Shown here piece by piece: positions 46,064 through 55,131 of a stretch of DNA of 64,000 nucleotides. The stretch is taken from assembly GCF_004365705.1 (NCBI RefSeq), contig NZ_SOBN01000001.1, forward strand, positions 5,132,001-5,196,000, given 5' to 3'. The notes beneath the pieces were generated by a model. The model saw only the letters and a program-made list of their open reading frames with translations, searched no databases and had not been told where the DNA came from. The position numbers and the translations under genes are program-made. How positions within the stretch are numbered: the first letter of the stretch is position 1; every line of letters begins with the position of its first letter. This stretch comes from Streptomyces sp. 846.5 (GTDB lineage: Bacteria > Actinomycetota > Actinomycetes > Streptomycetales > Streptomycetaceae).

Positions 46064-46080
46064 GATGCGTCCAATGCATC
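46064..46080. promoter_or_regulatory. Candidate LysR-type binding site (T-N11-A)
   Basis: GATGC (46064-46068) and GCATC (46076-46080) form an inverted repeat with a 7-base centre; T46066 and A46078 give the T-N11-A spacing of LysR-type sites. It lies in the 50-base region between the divergent MFS and LysR genes and upstream of the MFS -10. Confidence 0.55.
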
Positions 46081-46088
46081 GATGACAG

Positions 46089-47093
46089 ATGATTGATGCT
46101 GTGGCGTATGAGCAGAGGTCAGTGGTGAGGCAGAAACACGTGCGTGACGCAGAAGACATCGTGGGCGGTGTCGCCGAGCTCGCGCCGGAGGCGCCCGCCG
46201 TGCTGCTCGCTCCGCTGTTGGCACAGTTCGCGGCCGTCGCCCGGCTGGAGCATGTGACGCGCGCCGCAGCCGAGTTGGCGATGCCGCAGCCGACGCTGAG
46301 CCGTGCCGTGGCCAGGGTCGAGCAGGAGCTGGGGGTCGCGCTGCTGGCCCGTGAGGGGCGTACGGTCCGGCTGACCCGGGGCGGGCGGATCTTCCTGGCG
46401 GCGGTGGAGCGGGCCCTCGCCGAGGTCGAGCGCGGGGCGGAGGCGGCCAGGGCCGAGGCCGATCCGGTCGGCGGCCGGGTGGCCTTCGGCTTCCTGCACA
46501 CCATGGGGACGGAGGCGGTGCCGGAGTTGCTCCGCGGCTTCCGGGCGGAGTACCCGAAGGTGCGCTTCCAACTGGTGCAGGACTACACCGACTCGATGCT
46601 GCAGCGGCTGCGCGAGGGCGAGCTGGACCTGTGCGTGGTGTCGCCGCGTCCGGACGGTCCCGAGCTGACCTCGCGCCGGCTTGGCGAGCAGCGGCTCCGG
46701 CTGGTCGTCCCGGCCGACCACCGGCTGGCCGGCCGGCAGCGGGTGCGGCTGGGCGAGGTGGCGGAGGACGCCTTCGTGACCTTGGAACCCGGGTACGGCC
46801 TGCGGCGGATCACCGACGCGCTGTGCGCGGAGGCGGGGTTCACGCCCCGGGTGTCGTTCGAGGGGGAGGAGGCCGAGACCCTGCGGGGGCTGGTCGCGGC
46901 CGGGCTGGGGGTCGCGGTGCTGCCGCCGGCCACGGCGCCCCGCCCCGATGTGGCGGAGCTGCAGCTGTCCTCGCCGGGGGCGCGCCGCGAGATCGCGCTG
47001 GCGTGGGTGACCGGTCGTGCGCTCACCCCGCCCGCCGAGGCGTTCCGCACGTATGTGCTCTCCGCGCGGGATCGGCTGCCCCTGCACAGCTGA
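46089..47093 (+). CDS. LysR family transcriptional regulator
   Basis: 334 residues. The winged helix-turn-helix at about 40-100 ([36 protein letters not shown]) is followed by a periplasmic-binding-like effector domain (about 125-325). The first 38 residues before the helix-turn-helix are longer than usual, so a downstream start such as GTG 46122 or GTG 46161 is possible. Probable regulator of the divergent MFS gene. No reason is seen to link it to the nucleoside genes beyond proximity. Confidence 0.88.
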   Translation: MIDAVAYEQRSVVRQKHVRDAEDIVGGVAELAPEAPAVLLAPLLAQFAAVARLEHVTRAAAELAMPQPTLSRAVARVEQELGVALLAREGRTVRLTRGGRIFLAAVERALAEVERGAEAARAEADPVGGRVAFGFLHTMGTEAVPELLRGFRAEYPKVRFQLVQDYTDSMLQRLREGELDLCVVSPRPDGPELTSRRLGEQRLRLVVPADHRLAGRQRVRLGEVAEDAFVTLEPGYGLRRITDALCAEAGFTPRVSFEGEEAETLRGLVAAGLGVAVLPPATAPRPDVAELQLSSPGARREIALAWVTGRALTPPAEAFRTYVLSARDRLPLHS

Positions 47094-47145
47094 GAGGCAG
47101 CCGGCTCTCCGAAATGCGCGGAGGAGACCGAAAACACACCCCGAT

Positions 47146-47157
47146 CTACGCGCGTAG
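47146..47157 (+). promoter_or_regulatory. Operator-like palindrome upstream of add
   Basis: Perfect 12-bp palindrome CTACGCGCGTAG. Four bases later comes TATCGT (47162-47167), a candidate -10, followed by six bases and ATG 47174, so the mRNA may be leaderless. The AGGAGG at 47156-47161, which could be read as a ribosome site, is then probably promoter spacer. A protein on the palindrome would block RNA polymerase. Confidence 0.7.
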
Positions 47158-47173
47158 GAGGTATCGTTGTGCG

Positions 47174-48313
47174 ATGGAGAGCACCCTTACCCCCAGCGTT
47201 CCCAGCGCGGACCAGATCCGCCGCGTCCCCAAGGTCCTGCTGCACGACCACCTCGACGGCGGCCTGCGCCCCGAGACGATCGTCGAGCTCGCGGCCGAGA
47301 TCGGCTACGACGGCCTGCCGACCACCGACCCCGTCGCCCTCGGAGCCTGGTTCCGCGACGCCGCCGACTCCGGCTCGCTGGTCCGCTACCTGGAGACCTT
47401 CGCGCACACCTGCGCCGTCATGCAGACCCGCGAGGGCCTGGTCCGGGTCGCCGCCGACTGCGCCGAGGACCTCGCCGCCGACGGCGTCGTCTACGCCGAG
47501 GTGCGCTACGCCCCCGAGCAGCACCTGGAGCGCGGGCTGACCCTGGACGAGGTCGTCGAGGCCGTCAACGAGGGCTTCCGGCTCGGCGAGGCCCGCGCCG
47601 CCGCGGCCGGCCACCGGATCCGCATCGGCACCCTGCTCACCGCGATGCGCCACGCCGCCCGCTCCCTGGAGATCGCCGAGCTGGCCAACCGCTTCCGCGA
47701 TCTGGGCGTCGTCGGCTTCGACATCGCGGGCGCCGAGGCCGGCCACCCGCCGACCCGGCACCTGGACGCCTTCGACTACCTGAAGCGGGAGAACAACCAC
47801 TTCACCATCCACGCCGGTGAGGCCTTCGGCCTGCCGTCCATCTGGGAGGCGCTGCAGTGCTGCGGCGCGGACCGGCTGGGCCACGGTGTGCGGATCATCG
47901 ACGACATCTCGGTCGCCGAGGACGGCAGCGTCAAGCTCGGCCGCCTCGCCGAGTACGTCCGCGACCGCCGGGTGCCGCTGGAGATGTGCCCCACCTCCAA
48001 CCTGCAGACCGCCGCCGCCTCCTCGTATGCGGAGCACCCGATCGGGCTGCTGCGGCAGCTGCACTTCCGGGTGACGGTCAACACCGACAACCGGCTGATG
48101 TCCGGCACCAGCCTGAGCCGCGAGTTCGAACACCTGGTGGAGGCCTTCGGCTACACCCTGGACGACCTCCGCTGGTTCACCATCAACGCGATGAAGTCGG
48201 CCTTCATCCCGTTCGACGAGCGGCTGGCGCTGATCGACGAGGTCATCAAGCCGGGCTTCGAGCGCGTCGCGGCCGAGGGTGCCGTGGCCGGAGCCGCCGG
48301 GGCGCGTTCCTGA
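47174..48313 (+). CDS. add: Adenosine deaminase
   Basis: 379 residues. Converts adenosine and deoxyadenosine to inosine and deoxyinosine. Zinc ligands in LLHDHLDGG (the family's HxH motif) near residue 24; [10 protein letters not shown] supplies the third metal His and catalytic Glu. GHGVRI and [14 protein letters not shown] supply further active-site His and Asp residues. ATG 47174 is fixed by homology. Its product is the substrate of the purine nucleoside phosphorylase at 62.4 kb, and both genes carry the same operator-like palindrome. Confidence 0.95.
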   Translation: MESTLTPSVPSADQIRRVPKVLLHDHLDGGLRPETIVELAAEIGYDGLPTTDPVALGAWFRDAADSGSLVRYLETFAHTCAVMQTREGLVRVAADCAEDLAADGVVYAEVRYAPEQHLERGLTLDEVVEAVNEGFRLGEARAAAAGHRIRIGTLLTAMRHAARSLEIAELANRFRDLGVVGFDIAGAEAGHPPTRHLDAFDYLKRENNHFTIHAGEAFGLPSIWEALQCCGADRLGHGVRIIDDISVAEDGSVKLGRLAEYVRDRRVPLEMCPTSNLQTAAASSYAEHPIGLLRQLHFRVTVNTDNRLMSGTSLSREFEHLVEAFGYTLDDLRWFTINAMKSAFIPFDERLALIDEVIKPGFERVAAEGAVAGAAGARS

Positions 48314-48454
48314 CCTCCGGTTAGGCCGATCAGGGGACGGCGATTTGGGCGCGCTGTCACCTCGTGGATACGTTGGGCGGCCAGTCGGACACGCGGCGTA
48401 GTCATCGGACCCGGTTCGCCGCCGTCCCCACCCGAGGACACGAGGAATCAGCTC

Positions 48455-48919
48455 ATGAAGAAGGCAATGCTCCAGGCCGCCGGAACCGCAGTGCTCGGTG
48501 CCGCGCTGGCCGCTGCTGCCGTCACCCCGGCTGCCGCGGACGGACTCGGCGGTGCTCTCGGAGGCCTGCCCTCCGGCGCCGGCAACGTCCCGCTGCAGGG
48601 GCTGGCCGCCGGTCCGGTCTCGGACGGACAGCAGATGCTCACCTCGCAGACCGGCAGCGTGCACGCGGTGACCGGGACGGCGCAGGGCCTGGTCAACAGC
48701 GCTGCCCCCTCCGTCCAGAACGCCACGACGAACGCGACGCTCCCCAGCGTGCGCTCGGCCGCGCCGCAGACCCGCGAGGGTCTGCCGATCGCGGGGCAGG
48801 CCCTGCCGGTGGCCGGCAGCCTCTCCAGCCTGCCGGGTGTCGGCACGGCGACCGGGTCGGTGCAGTCGGGCCTCGGCCAGGCGACCTCCGCGCTGCCGGT
48901 GCACACCCCGCTGGGCTGA
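48455..48919 (+). CDS. Small secreted protein of unknown function
   Basis: 154 residues. Signal peptide MKKAMLQ plus a hydrophobic core, cleavage after AAA-DG near residue 29. The mature protein is low-complexity, rich in Gly, Ala, Ser and Thr with no Cys, probably unstructured or wall-associated. GAGGA lies nine bases before ATG. No family recognised. A wobble-rich hairpin follows between it and the convergent PspC gene. Confidence 0.7.
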   Translation: MKKAMLQAAGTAVLGAALAAAAVTPAAADGLGGALGGLPSGAGNVPLQGLAAGPVSDGQQMLTSQTGSVHAVTGTAQGLVNSAAPSVQNATTNATLPSVRSAAPQTREGLPIAGQALPVAGSLSSLPGVGTATGSVQSGLGQATSALPVHTPLG

Positions 48920-48973
48920 GCCGGACGCACCAAGCCTTAAAGCAAAAGCCCCTGAAGCAAAAGCACGGAAAGT

Positions 48974-49010
48974 GCCGGGCCTCGCCACCGTCATGGTGGT
49001 GGGGCTCGGC
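48974..49010. terminator. Hairpin terminator between convergent small genes
   Basis: 16-bp stem (48974-48989 with 48995-49010), three pairs being G-U wobbles when read on the plus strand, with a 5-base loop. It is followed on the minus-strand side by a T-richer segment. It separates stops at 48919 and 49020. Confidence 0.65.
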
Positions 49011-49019
49011 GCGCAACCG

Positions 49020-49208
49020 TCAGGCGGACTGGGGGAGCAGCAGCCAGAGCGCCAGGTAGACCAGGAACTGCGGCCCCGGCAACAGGCAGGACAGCAGGAA
49101 CAGGACCCGCACGGTCCAGGGGGTGAGGCCGAAGCGCTCGGCGATGCCGGCGCAGACACCGGCGATCACGCGGTTGTGGCGGGGGCGGGACAGGGTGGCG
49201 GTGCTCAT
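49020..49208 (-). CDS. PspC domain protein
   Basis: 62 residues, essentially a single PspC domain: NRVIAGVCAGIAERFGLTPWTVRVLF, then a membrane helix (LLSCLLPGPQFLVYLALWLLLP). PspC proteins take part in envelope stress responses in other bacteria; such stand-alone forms in actinomycetes are uncharacterised. Confidence 0.85.
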   Translation of the reverse strand: MSTATLSRPRHNRVIAGVCAGIAERFGLTPWTVRVLFLLSCLLPGPQFLVYLALWLLLPQSA

Positions 49209-49416
49209 GGCGGATCTCCGTCGGCCGGTGCTCGGCGCCCCGCTCCGGGGCTCCGTCGTGCTCTGCTACCAGCCTCCCGCTCCCCGGAGCGGGATTCCTC
49301 AGCCGCTTCGACGATTCCGGCCCCGTCCCCGCCCGGCTCCGGGATGACCCCGGTCTCGGGGTGTTCTCCGGGTCCGACCCCGAGCCGACCGGCCGTCCGA
49401 CCGCATGAACCGCAGG

Positions 49417-50004
49417 TCATGGCGTCAGATGGGCGATCTCGAAGGCGCTCGGGGTAGCCCTCGGGCCGTTGCCGCCCTCGTGGTTGCGCTCCCTGCGGCG
49501 CAGCGCGGCCCGCGTGGCCGGTACGACGGCGAGATGGGTGAGCGCGACCCCGACCGCCGCCAGCAGCACATCGTCCACATCCAGCAGATGGCTGGTCAGG
49601 GTGGACATCAGCAGCTCCAGCCCGGTCGCGATGAGGACCGCGGCGAAGACGGTGCGCAGGAACGACGACGGGGTGGACGCATGCAGCCGGCCGCCCGCGA
49701 GGGGCAGCAGCAGGCCGAGCGGAGCCAGCAGCAACAGGCCGCGCAGCAGTTCCAGATAGGCGTGCGCGGTGCCGGCGCTCACCTCGGAGCGGACGGTGGC
49801 GAACGGCGTCAGATTGGTGTCGGCCATCCAGGCCGAGGACACCGGCCGGAACGCGGACCACAGCACCAGCCCGAGATGGACGGCGAGCAGCAGCAGACCC
49901 AGGCGCCGTGCGTTGCGGTGCACCGTCGACGGGTCACCGAGGGCACCCTCCATCGGGGACCGCTGGCCGATACCGGTTCGCACGCCGGTGTCTCCTTGCT
50001 GCAC
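49417..50004 (-). CDS. VanZ family membrane protein
   Basis: Up to 195 residues with four membrane helices. NLTPFATV after the first helix and the polar LLPLAGGRL loop fit the VanZ fold (TPF motif, long loop, TAATGLEL-like third helix, here IATGLELLMS, then DVDDVLLAAVGV). VanZ-like proteins affect teicoplanin or lipoglycopeptide sensitivity in some bacteria, but most have unknown roles. Start uncertain: ATG 50004 or ATG 49953. The 208 bases downstream hold a short GC hairpin (arms TCCCGCTCC/GGAGCGGGA) and no gene. Confidence 0.75.
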   Translation of the reverse strand: MQQGDTGVRTGIGQRSPMEGALGDPSTVHRNARRLGLLLLAVHLGLVLWSAFRPVSSAWMADTNLTPFATVRSEVSAGTAHAYLELLRGLLLLAPLGLLLPLAGGRLHASTPSSFLRTVFAAVLIATGLELLMSTLTSHLLDVDDVLLAAVGVALTHLAVVPATRAALRRRERNHEGGNGPRATPSAFEIAHLTP

Positions 50005-50074
50005 GCCGGGGAGGACGCGCGTCCTGGTGGTCTCGGTTCCATCGATTCCACGAACGGGTGTCGCGGGAGTCCGT

Positions 50075-50578
50075 TCAGCCCGTCTCGCTGGGATGCAGGC
50101 AGGCGAGAGTGCCGTCGGACGCGGTCGGGCTGGCGACGGCGGAGGGCGTGAGCCCCGCGGCGGAGGTGGCGGCGGCGGAGGCGGCGGCCGAGCGTGCCGC
50201 GGCTCCTGCGGCCGCCTTCGCCTTGGCCGCGGCAGCGGCGCTCGCCTGCTGCTCCTCGGTGGTCAGCGGCGGCAACAGCCTGGTCGGAGCGGCGGTGGGG
50301 ATCAGACTGGCGTCGCGTTCCAGCGCGGTCAGGCTGGCGCTGGGCCCGGGCGGGCAGGCGGTACGTGACGCCGGGTCACCTGCGTCGACCGGCACCGCGG
50401 TGTCGCGGATCCCGCAGCCGCTGAGCAGCGCGGCCAGCACCGCGGCGGACGCGGCGACGGTGGCGGCCGTGGTCGCCGCGGTGCGGCGCGGGGTCCGCCG
50501 CAGCGGGTGGGTTGCGCGGCCTGGAGCCGGCGGGGGGATCGGGGGAACCCTGCGGACGGGGGTGCTGTGCTGCCTCAC
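50075..50578 (-). CDS. Putative lipoprotein in the afsQ operon
   Basis: 167 residues. An unusually long, Pro/Arg-rich N-terminal region precedes a hydrophobic stretch and the lipobox LSGC near residue 55. The rest is Ala/Ser-rich and probably extended, with Cys near both ends of the mature part. GTG 50578 overlaps the afsQ2 stop by four bases (GTGA), so it is translationally coupled to the kinase. In S. coelicolor the afsQ genes also neighbour a lipoprotein gene, which supports a role in signal sensing, though none is proven. Confidence 0.72.
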   Translation of the reverse strand: MRQHSTPVRRVPPIPPPAPGRATHPLRRTPRRTAATTAATVAASAAVLAALLSGCGIRDTAVPVDAGDPASRTACPPGPSASLTALERDASLIPTAAPTRLLPPLTTEEQQASAAAAAKAKAAAGAAARSAAASAAATSAAGLTPSAVASPTASDGTLACLHPSETG

Positions 50579-52227
50579 GTGCTCTGACCCTTTCCCGCTC
50601 CCGAGTCCGCTGCCGGACCTGCCCCCGGTGCCGCCCCCGACTCCGACGCCGGACCCGTCCCCGTCCCCGGACCGGATCCCGCCCCCGTCCCAGACTTCGG
50701 GCCGCCGTCCGCGGCCAGCGGGTGCCCGGCCTCGACCGCCGGCGTCATCGGCAGCCGCAGTGTGAAGACGGCTCCCCCGGACTCGCCGTTGGCCGCCGTG
50801 ATCGTGCCGCCGTGGATGCGGGCGTTCTCCGCCGCGATGGAGAGCCCCAGGCCGCTGCCCTCCGAGCGGCGCCGGGCCGCGTCCGCCTTGAAGAAGCGGT
50901 CGAAGACGTGCGGCAGCACGTCGTCGGGGATGCCGGGACCGCCGTCGGCGACCCGGACCACCAGCTCGGGGCCCTCGGCCCGGACCTGCACCCGCACCGG
51001 GGAGCCGCCGTGCTTCAGGGCGTTGCCGATCAGGTTGGCCAGGATCACGTCCACCCGGCGCGGGTCCACCCGGGCGACGATGCCGCGCGGGGCGTCCACG
51101 TCCACCGCGTCCAGCCAGGCGCGGGTGTCGATGCAGGAGGTCAGCAGGTCGGAGATGTCGATCTCGTCCAGGACGACCTTGGCGGTGCCGGCGTCGAAGC
51201 GGGTGACCTCCATGAGGTTCTCCACCAGCTCGGTGAGCCTGCGGGTCTCGCTGACGACCAGTCGGACCGCCGGGGCGATCATCGGGTCGAGGGTGTCGGC
51301 CTCGTCCTCCAGGATGTCCGTCACCGCCGTCATCGCGGTCAGCGGCGTTCGCAGCTCGTGCGACATGTCGGCGACGAAGCGGCGGCTGGCGTGCTCGCGC
51401 GCGCTCAGCTCCTCGACCTGGGCCTGCAGCGACTCGGCGGTCTGGTTGAAGGTCTGCGACAGGTCGGCCAGCTCGGCCGCGCCGCGCACCTCCAGCCGGG
51501 TGTCCAGCCGTCCCGCGCCCAGCTGCCGTGCCGCCTCGCCGAGCCGCGCCACCGGGCGCAGCACCGTCGACGCGGCGGCCTGCGCCAGCAGCGCCGAGCC
51601 GACCAGCGCCAGCAGCGTGGCGATGCCCAGCGACCAGGCCAGCGAGTCCATGTCCTTGCGCTCGTCGTCGAGGGATTTGAACATGTACGCGGTCGGCCCG
51701 GTGGGCAGCACCTGGGTGCCGCCGATCAGGAACGGCGTGCCGTCCAGGGTCTGCCGCTGCCAGAACAGGTGGTACTGGTGCGGATTGGCGGTGCAGTGCA
51801 CGCACGGCGCGGTCACCGAGTGCTGCAGCGCCGTCGGCACCAGCGAGGAGGTGAACTCCGGGTTGGAGGTCACCGCGCAGTTCGATTCCACCAGCACCAC
51901 GGAGTAGTTCAGCCCGGAGTGCGCTATCAGCACTGCGACCCGCTGCAGCTGGTCGCAGGTGGGATGCAGCGGCAGGTCGGTGATGTCCCGGCTGAGCTGG
52001 CTGCGGAAGTCGGCGAGTGCCGAGTCCTGGGTGCGCTTCAGTACCGCGTCGCGGTTCAGCCAGTACGCGATGCCGGAGGCGGAGACCGCGGCGGCCAGCG
52101 CCACCAGGGCGAACACGGCGATCAGCCGTATCCGCAGCGACGTCAGCCGCAGGCGCCGGGCCAGCGAGGGCAGCCGCAGGCGGCTGGCCGGCCAGGACGC
52201 CGCCGGGGCTTTGGGGTGGTCGGTCAC
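50575..52227 (-). CDS. afsQ2: Sensor histidine kinase AfsQ2
   Basis: 550 residues. Membrane helices at about 30-55 and 215-235 enclose an extracytoplasmic sensor of about 160 residues containing several Cys (PTCDQLQ, SNCAV, PCVHC). HAMP, then HisKA with His290 in [12 protein letters not shown], then HATPase (NLIGNALKHGG, DGGPGIPDD, GSGLGLSIA). The C-terminal 50 residues are a Gly/Ser/Thr/Pro-rich tail beyond the catalytic domain. Named from its regulator and the add-afsQ-sigQ context. AfsQ1/Q2 links nutrient conditions, notably glutamate as nitrogen source, to antibiotic production in S. coelicolor. Confidence 0.9.
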   Translation of the reverse strand: MTDHPKAPAASWPASRLRLPSLARRLRLTSLRIRLIAVFALVALAAAVSASGIAYWLNRDAVLKRTQDSALADFRSQLSRDITDLPLHPTCDQLQRVAVLIAHSGLNYSVVLVESNCAVTSNPEFTSSLVPTALQHSVTAPCVHCTANPHQYHLFWQRQTLDGTPFLIGGTQVLPTGPTAYMFKSLDDERKDMDSLAWSLGIATLLALVGSALLAQAAASTVLRPVARLGEAARQLGAGRLDTRLEVRGAAELADLSQTFNQTAESLQAQVEELSAREHASRRFVADMSHELRTPLTAMTAVTDILEDEADTLDPMIAPAVRLVVSETRRLTELVENLMEVTRFDAGTAKVVLDEIDISDLLTSCIDTRAWLDAVDVDAPRGIVARVDPRRVDVILANLIGNALKHGGSPVRVQVRAEGPELVVRVADGGPGIPDDVLPHVFDRFFKADAARRRSEGSGLGLSIAAENARIHGGTITAANGESGGAVFTLRLPMTPAVEAGHPLAADGGPKSGTGAGSGPGTGTGPASESGAAPGAGPAADSGAGKGQST

Positions 52228-52276
52228 GTCGCCTTCGATGCCGGGTGCTTGAGCCGTTGTGGTGTTTCCGCGCAGC

Positions 52277-52963
52277 CTACTGCGGCGGGTCCAGCCGGTA
52301 GCCCACCCCGCGCACCGTGCGGATCAGCGTCGGCTCGGACGGCACGTCCTCCACCTTCGCCCGCAGCCGCTGCACACAGGCGTCCACCAGCCGCGAGTCG
52401 CCCAGGTAGTCGTGCTCCCAAACCAGCCGCAGCAACTGCTGCCGCGACAGCGCCTGGCCCGGACGCTGGCTGAGCTCCAGCAGCAGCCGCAGCTCGGTCG
52501 GCGTCAGCTGCAGGTCGACGCCCGCCTTGGTGACGGTCATCGCGCTGCGGTCGATCACCACGTCGCCGTAGGTCGACGAGTCCGAGCTCTCCCGCTCGCC
52601 GCGACGGAGCACCGCCCTGATCCGGGCGTCCAGCACCCGCGGCTGCACCGGCTTCACCACGTAGTCGTCGGCGCCCGACTCCAGGCCCACCACCACGTCG
52701 ATGTCGTCGCTGCGCGCGGTCAGCAGGATGATGGGCAGCTGGTCGGTGCGCCGGATCCGGCGACAGACCTCGAAGCCGTCGATCCCGGGGAGCATCACGT
52801 CCAGGACGATCAGGTCGGGACGGCTCTCCTTGAACAGCTTCAAGCCTTCCTCGCCCGAGGCAGCGGCCGATACCTGATGGCCCTGCCTGGTCAGGGCGAG
52901 TTCGAGACCCGTGCGGATGGCGGGGTCGTCCTCGATGAGCAGCAGATGAGACACGCGGGCCAT
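52277..52963 (-). CDS. afsQ1: Response regulator AfsQ1
   Basis: 228 residues. Receiver domain with LLLIEDD and phosphoacceptor Asp55 in VLDVMLPGIDGFEVC, LLTAR, and the KPV lysine. OmpR-type DNA-binding domain (LTPTELRLLLELSQRPGQALSRQQLLRLVW). From memory the sequence is very close to S. coelicolor AfsQ1, including the SRLVDACVQRLRAKVED segment. The start is ATG 52963 or GTG 52954; only a few residues differ. It is divergent from sigQ, with a matching AfsQ1-type site between them. Confidence 0.93.
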   Translation of the reverse strand: MARVSHLLLIEDDPAIRTGLELALTRQGHQVSAAASGEEGLKLFKESRPDLIVLDVMLPGIDGFEVCRRIRRTDQLPIILLTARSDDIDVVVGLESGADDYVVKPVQPRVLDARIRAVLRRGERESSDSSTYGDVVIDRSAMTVTKAGVDLQLTPTELRLLLELSQRPGQALSRQQLLRLVWEHDYLGDSRLVDACVQRLRAKVEDVPSEPTLIRTVRGVGYRLDPPQ

Positions 52964-53025
52964 TCTGGCCCATGAACGGCCGATCGATCGACCCCCGGCG
53001 GGGTCCGCAACGGGCCGGAGGCCTT

Positions 53026-53041
53026 GTGACACCTCTGTGAC
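53026..53041. promoter_or_regulatory. AfsQ1 binding site
   Basis: GTGAC (53026-53030), six bases, GTGAC (53037-53041). This matches the reported AfsQ1 consensus GTnAC-n6-GTnAC exactly. It lies between the divergent afsQ1 and sigQ genes, 99 bases before the sigQ ATG, consistent with AfsQ1 control of sigQ. Confidence 0.85.
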
Positions 53042-53140
53042 AGTCGACGGACACGGCCATGACGAGCCCGGGGCAAGCTTTTGCATGTCGGAGTCGGGGG
53101 ACCCCGGCAGACCGCACCACCATCCACCAGGGAGCGCAGC

Positions 53141-53992
53141 ATGAACGCAGTCACCGAAGTACGGAGCGCCGCGGCACTTCGCGCTGCGCGCCCGGTGCAC
53201 CGGACGTCGGTCCACAGCACCGCCCGCCAGGCGACGCACTCGCCGTCCTGCGAGGCGGCCGCGACGGGCTCGACGACCATGACGCTCACTCTTCGCGGGG
53301 TGGTGCGCAGCACCACCGTCCGCGAACTCCCGGGGGGTACGGGGGGTGCCGGGGGGAGCGGCCGGCAGGCGGGCGGCTCGGGGGAGCCCGCCGTCCTGTC
53401 GGCCGCTGCACCGGTCGCCGCGCCGATTGCCGTACCGGCCTTCGGTACCGAGGAGCGCCGGCTCAGCAACGAGGAGGAGTTCTCGGCCTACGTCCGCGAG
53501 CGCCGCGCCTCCCTCTACGCCACCGCCTACCACCTCACCGGCGACCGCTTCGCCGCCGAGGACCTGCTGCAGAGCGCGCTCTTCAGCACCTACCGGGCCT
53601 GGGACCGGATCACCGACAAGGCCGCGGTCGGCGGGTACATGCGCCGCACCATGACCAACCTGCACATCTCGGCCTGGCGCCGCCGCAAGGTGAACGAGTA
53701 CCCGACCGAGGAGATGCCGGAGACGGTCGGCGACACCGACGCCATGGGCGGCACCGAACTGCGCGCCGTGCTGTGGCAGGCGCTGGCCAAGCTGCCGGAG
53801 AACCAGCGCACCATGCTGGTGCTCCGCTACTACGAGGGCCGCACCGACCCCGAGATCGCCGATGTGCTGAACATCAGCGTCGGAACGGTGAAGAGCAGCA
53901 TCTGGCGCGCACTGCGCCGGCTGCGCGAGGACGAGATCCTGGCGTCGCGCGACGGCGACCTGGGTGGAGCTTTCGGCGAACTCGTCGCCTGA
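53141..53992 (+). CDS. sigQ: ECF-type RNA polymerase sigma factor SigQ
   Basis: 283 residues. Residues 1 to about 110 are a variable Ala/Thr/Gly-rich extension not typical of small ECF sigma factors. Region 2 follows (FSAYVRERRASLYATAYHLTGDRFAAEDLLQSALFSTYRAWDRI) and region 4 near the C-terminus (LPENQRTMLVLRYYEGRTDPEIADVLNISVGTVKSSIWRALRRLRE). SigE-like (SACE/SigE family) by sequence feel. GGGAG seven bases before ATG 53141 sets the start. In S. coelicolor sigQ is an AfsQ1 target and counteracts its effect on antibiotic production. Confidence 0.88.
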   Translation: MNAVTEVRSAAALRAARPVHRTSVHSTARQATHSPSCEAAATGSTTMTLTLRGVVRSTTVRELPGGTGGAGGSGRQAGGSGEPAVLSAAAPVAAPIAVPAFGTEERRLSNEEEFSAYVRERRASLYATAYHLTGDRFAAEDLLQSALFSTYRAWDRITDKAAVGGYMRRTMTNLHISAWRRRKVNEYPTEEMPETVGDTDAMGGTELRAVLWQALAKLPENQRTMLVLRYYEGRTDPEIADVLNISVGTVKSSIWRALRRLREDEILASRDGDLGGAFGELVA

Positions 53993-54147
53993 GCGAGGGC
54001 GAGAACGCTGAGGGGTGTACGGCCACGGGGAGTCCCGTGATCCGGGGGGATCACGAGGCCCGCACGCCCGGGGCAATCGCGGGGGAGGGGGGAAGTCGCG
54101 GGAGGGGGTCCGGCTCGGGGGAGCCGGGGGCCCGCGACAGCAGGAAA

Positions 54148-54195
54148 CGGAACGGGCACGGCCGGCCTCGGGGGAGGCGGGCCGGGCCCGTTCCG
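54148..54195 (+). terminator. Hairpin terminator after sigQ
   Basis: CGGAACGGGC (54148-54157) pairs with GCCCGTTCCG (54186-54195), with further GGCC pairing inside, followed by CCTTTTCGG. It lies 155 bases after the sigQ stop. Confidence 0.6.
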
Positions 54196-54217
54196 CCTTT
54201 TCGGCTGCGGACCGTAG

Positions 54218-54309
54218 ATGGTTGTTCGCGCAGTTCCCCGCGCCCCTGGGGGTCTGCAACTGGGCCAGTTGCACTTGTTAGGGGCGCGGGGAACTGCGCG
54301 AACAACCAT
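54218..54309. repeat. Intergenic GC-rich palindromic repeat, copy 2 (nested hairpins)
   Basis: A perfect 30-bp inverted repeat (54218-54247 with 54280-54309) encloses 32 bases that hold their own hairpin, GCAACTG (54256-54262) with CAGTTGC (54266-54272). It lies between the convergent sigQ and uridine-kinase-like genes. Shares arm and inner hairpin with copy 3. Confidence 0.9.
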
Positions 54310-54335
54310 GCACACGCCGCACCCGAGAACCGGAC

Positions 54336-54965
54336 CTACCGCACGGCCCCCTCAAGCACGTGCACCGCATCGCTCAGTGCAACGATCCGCCCCAGCGCCT
54401 CAGCCCCGCCGCAGGCGTATGCGCCCTGGGCGACCTGTCGGGAGACGATCCCCCGCTCGGCCCGCATCAGCCGCCACCCCCGGTGCACCAGATACGGCAC
54501 CGACTTCCGCCGCTCCCGGACATCCCGGCGGAACCGCCGCCACGCGGTGGTCACCGGCTGGTTCCGCAGGCAGATCGCGTCGCCGAGCAGCCCCTCCACC
54601 TCGCACCGCCGCACGATCTCCGCGGCGAAGATCCCTTCCGCAATGAACGCCGCGGCACCGTCCAGGGCAAGCGTGTGCGTGCCGATCCGGCCGTTCGCGG
54701 GGATCGAGTACACCGGGATCCCGGCCCGGCCGTGCGCGCACAGCGCCCGGATCGCGGCCATCGCGTCGTCCGCGTGCCACGACCCCGGGTCGTCCCAGTC
54801 GGGGCCCTGGCCGTCGGCGAGCGGCGGGATCGTCGGGTCGTCCCCGTCCTTGTAGAAGTCGTCGAGCTGCAGCACCGGCAGCCCGGCCCGCTCCGCGAGT
54901 GTCGACTTCCCCGACCCGGAGGGCCCGCACAACAGCACGACTCGGGCCCGCACCGGGCTGTTCAT
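54336..54965 (-). CDS. Uridine kinase-like P-loop protein
   Basis: 209 residues. Walker A GPSGSGKST near residue 14, then LDDFYKDGDDPT, the uridine kinase/phosphoribulokinase-type substrate segment with catalytic Asp, and an Arg-rich C-terminal half (RRFRRDVRERRKS). Could phosphorylate uridine or another nucleoside. That fits the surrounding nucleoside genes, but it is shorter and more diverged than canonical Udk, so the substrate is uncertain. GGAG lies seven bases before ATG 54965. Confidence 0.75.
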   Translation of the reverse strand: MNSPVRARVVLLCGPSGSGKSTLAERAGLPVLQLDDFYKDGDDPTIPPLADGQGPDWDDPGSWHADDAMAAIRALCAHGRAGIPVYSIPANGRIGTHTLALDGAAAFIAEGIFAAEIVRRCEVEGLLGDAICLRNQPVTTAWRRFRRDVRERRKSVPYLVHRGWRLMRAERGIVSRQVAQGAYACGGAEALGRIVALSDAVHVLEGAVR

Positions 54966-55131
54966 TCAGCTTCTCCTCGGGATGTCCGCGTGCGAAGGCT
55001 CGCTGCCCGCGGGTTCACGTGGGGGTACGGGGGGTCGCTCCCCGGGAAGGTTGGAGTATGGGATCGCTGCTCACGGGACACCAGTCTGACGTATGGACTG
55101 CCCCGAGCAGAACCAGGGGAAACCGGAAAGC

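Larger units (their letters stand above)
53993..54335. other. 343-base non-coding region between sigQ and the uridine-kinase-like gene
   Basis: Contains a hairpin likely to end sigQ transcription (54148-54195) and the largest palindromic repeat of the window (54218-54309). The rest is G-rich filler on the plus strand with no coding signal. Confidence 0.7.

Noticed and set aside
46089-47093. LysR regulator as the controller of the nucleoside palindrome
   Set aside because: Its own divergent region carries a T-N11-A site unlike CTACGCGCGTAG, and the divergent MFS gene is the more natural target.
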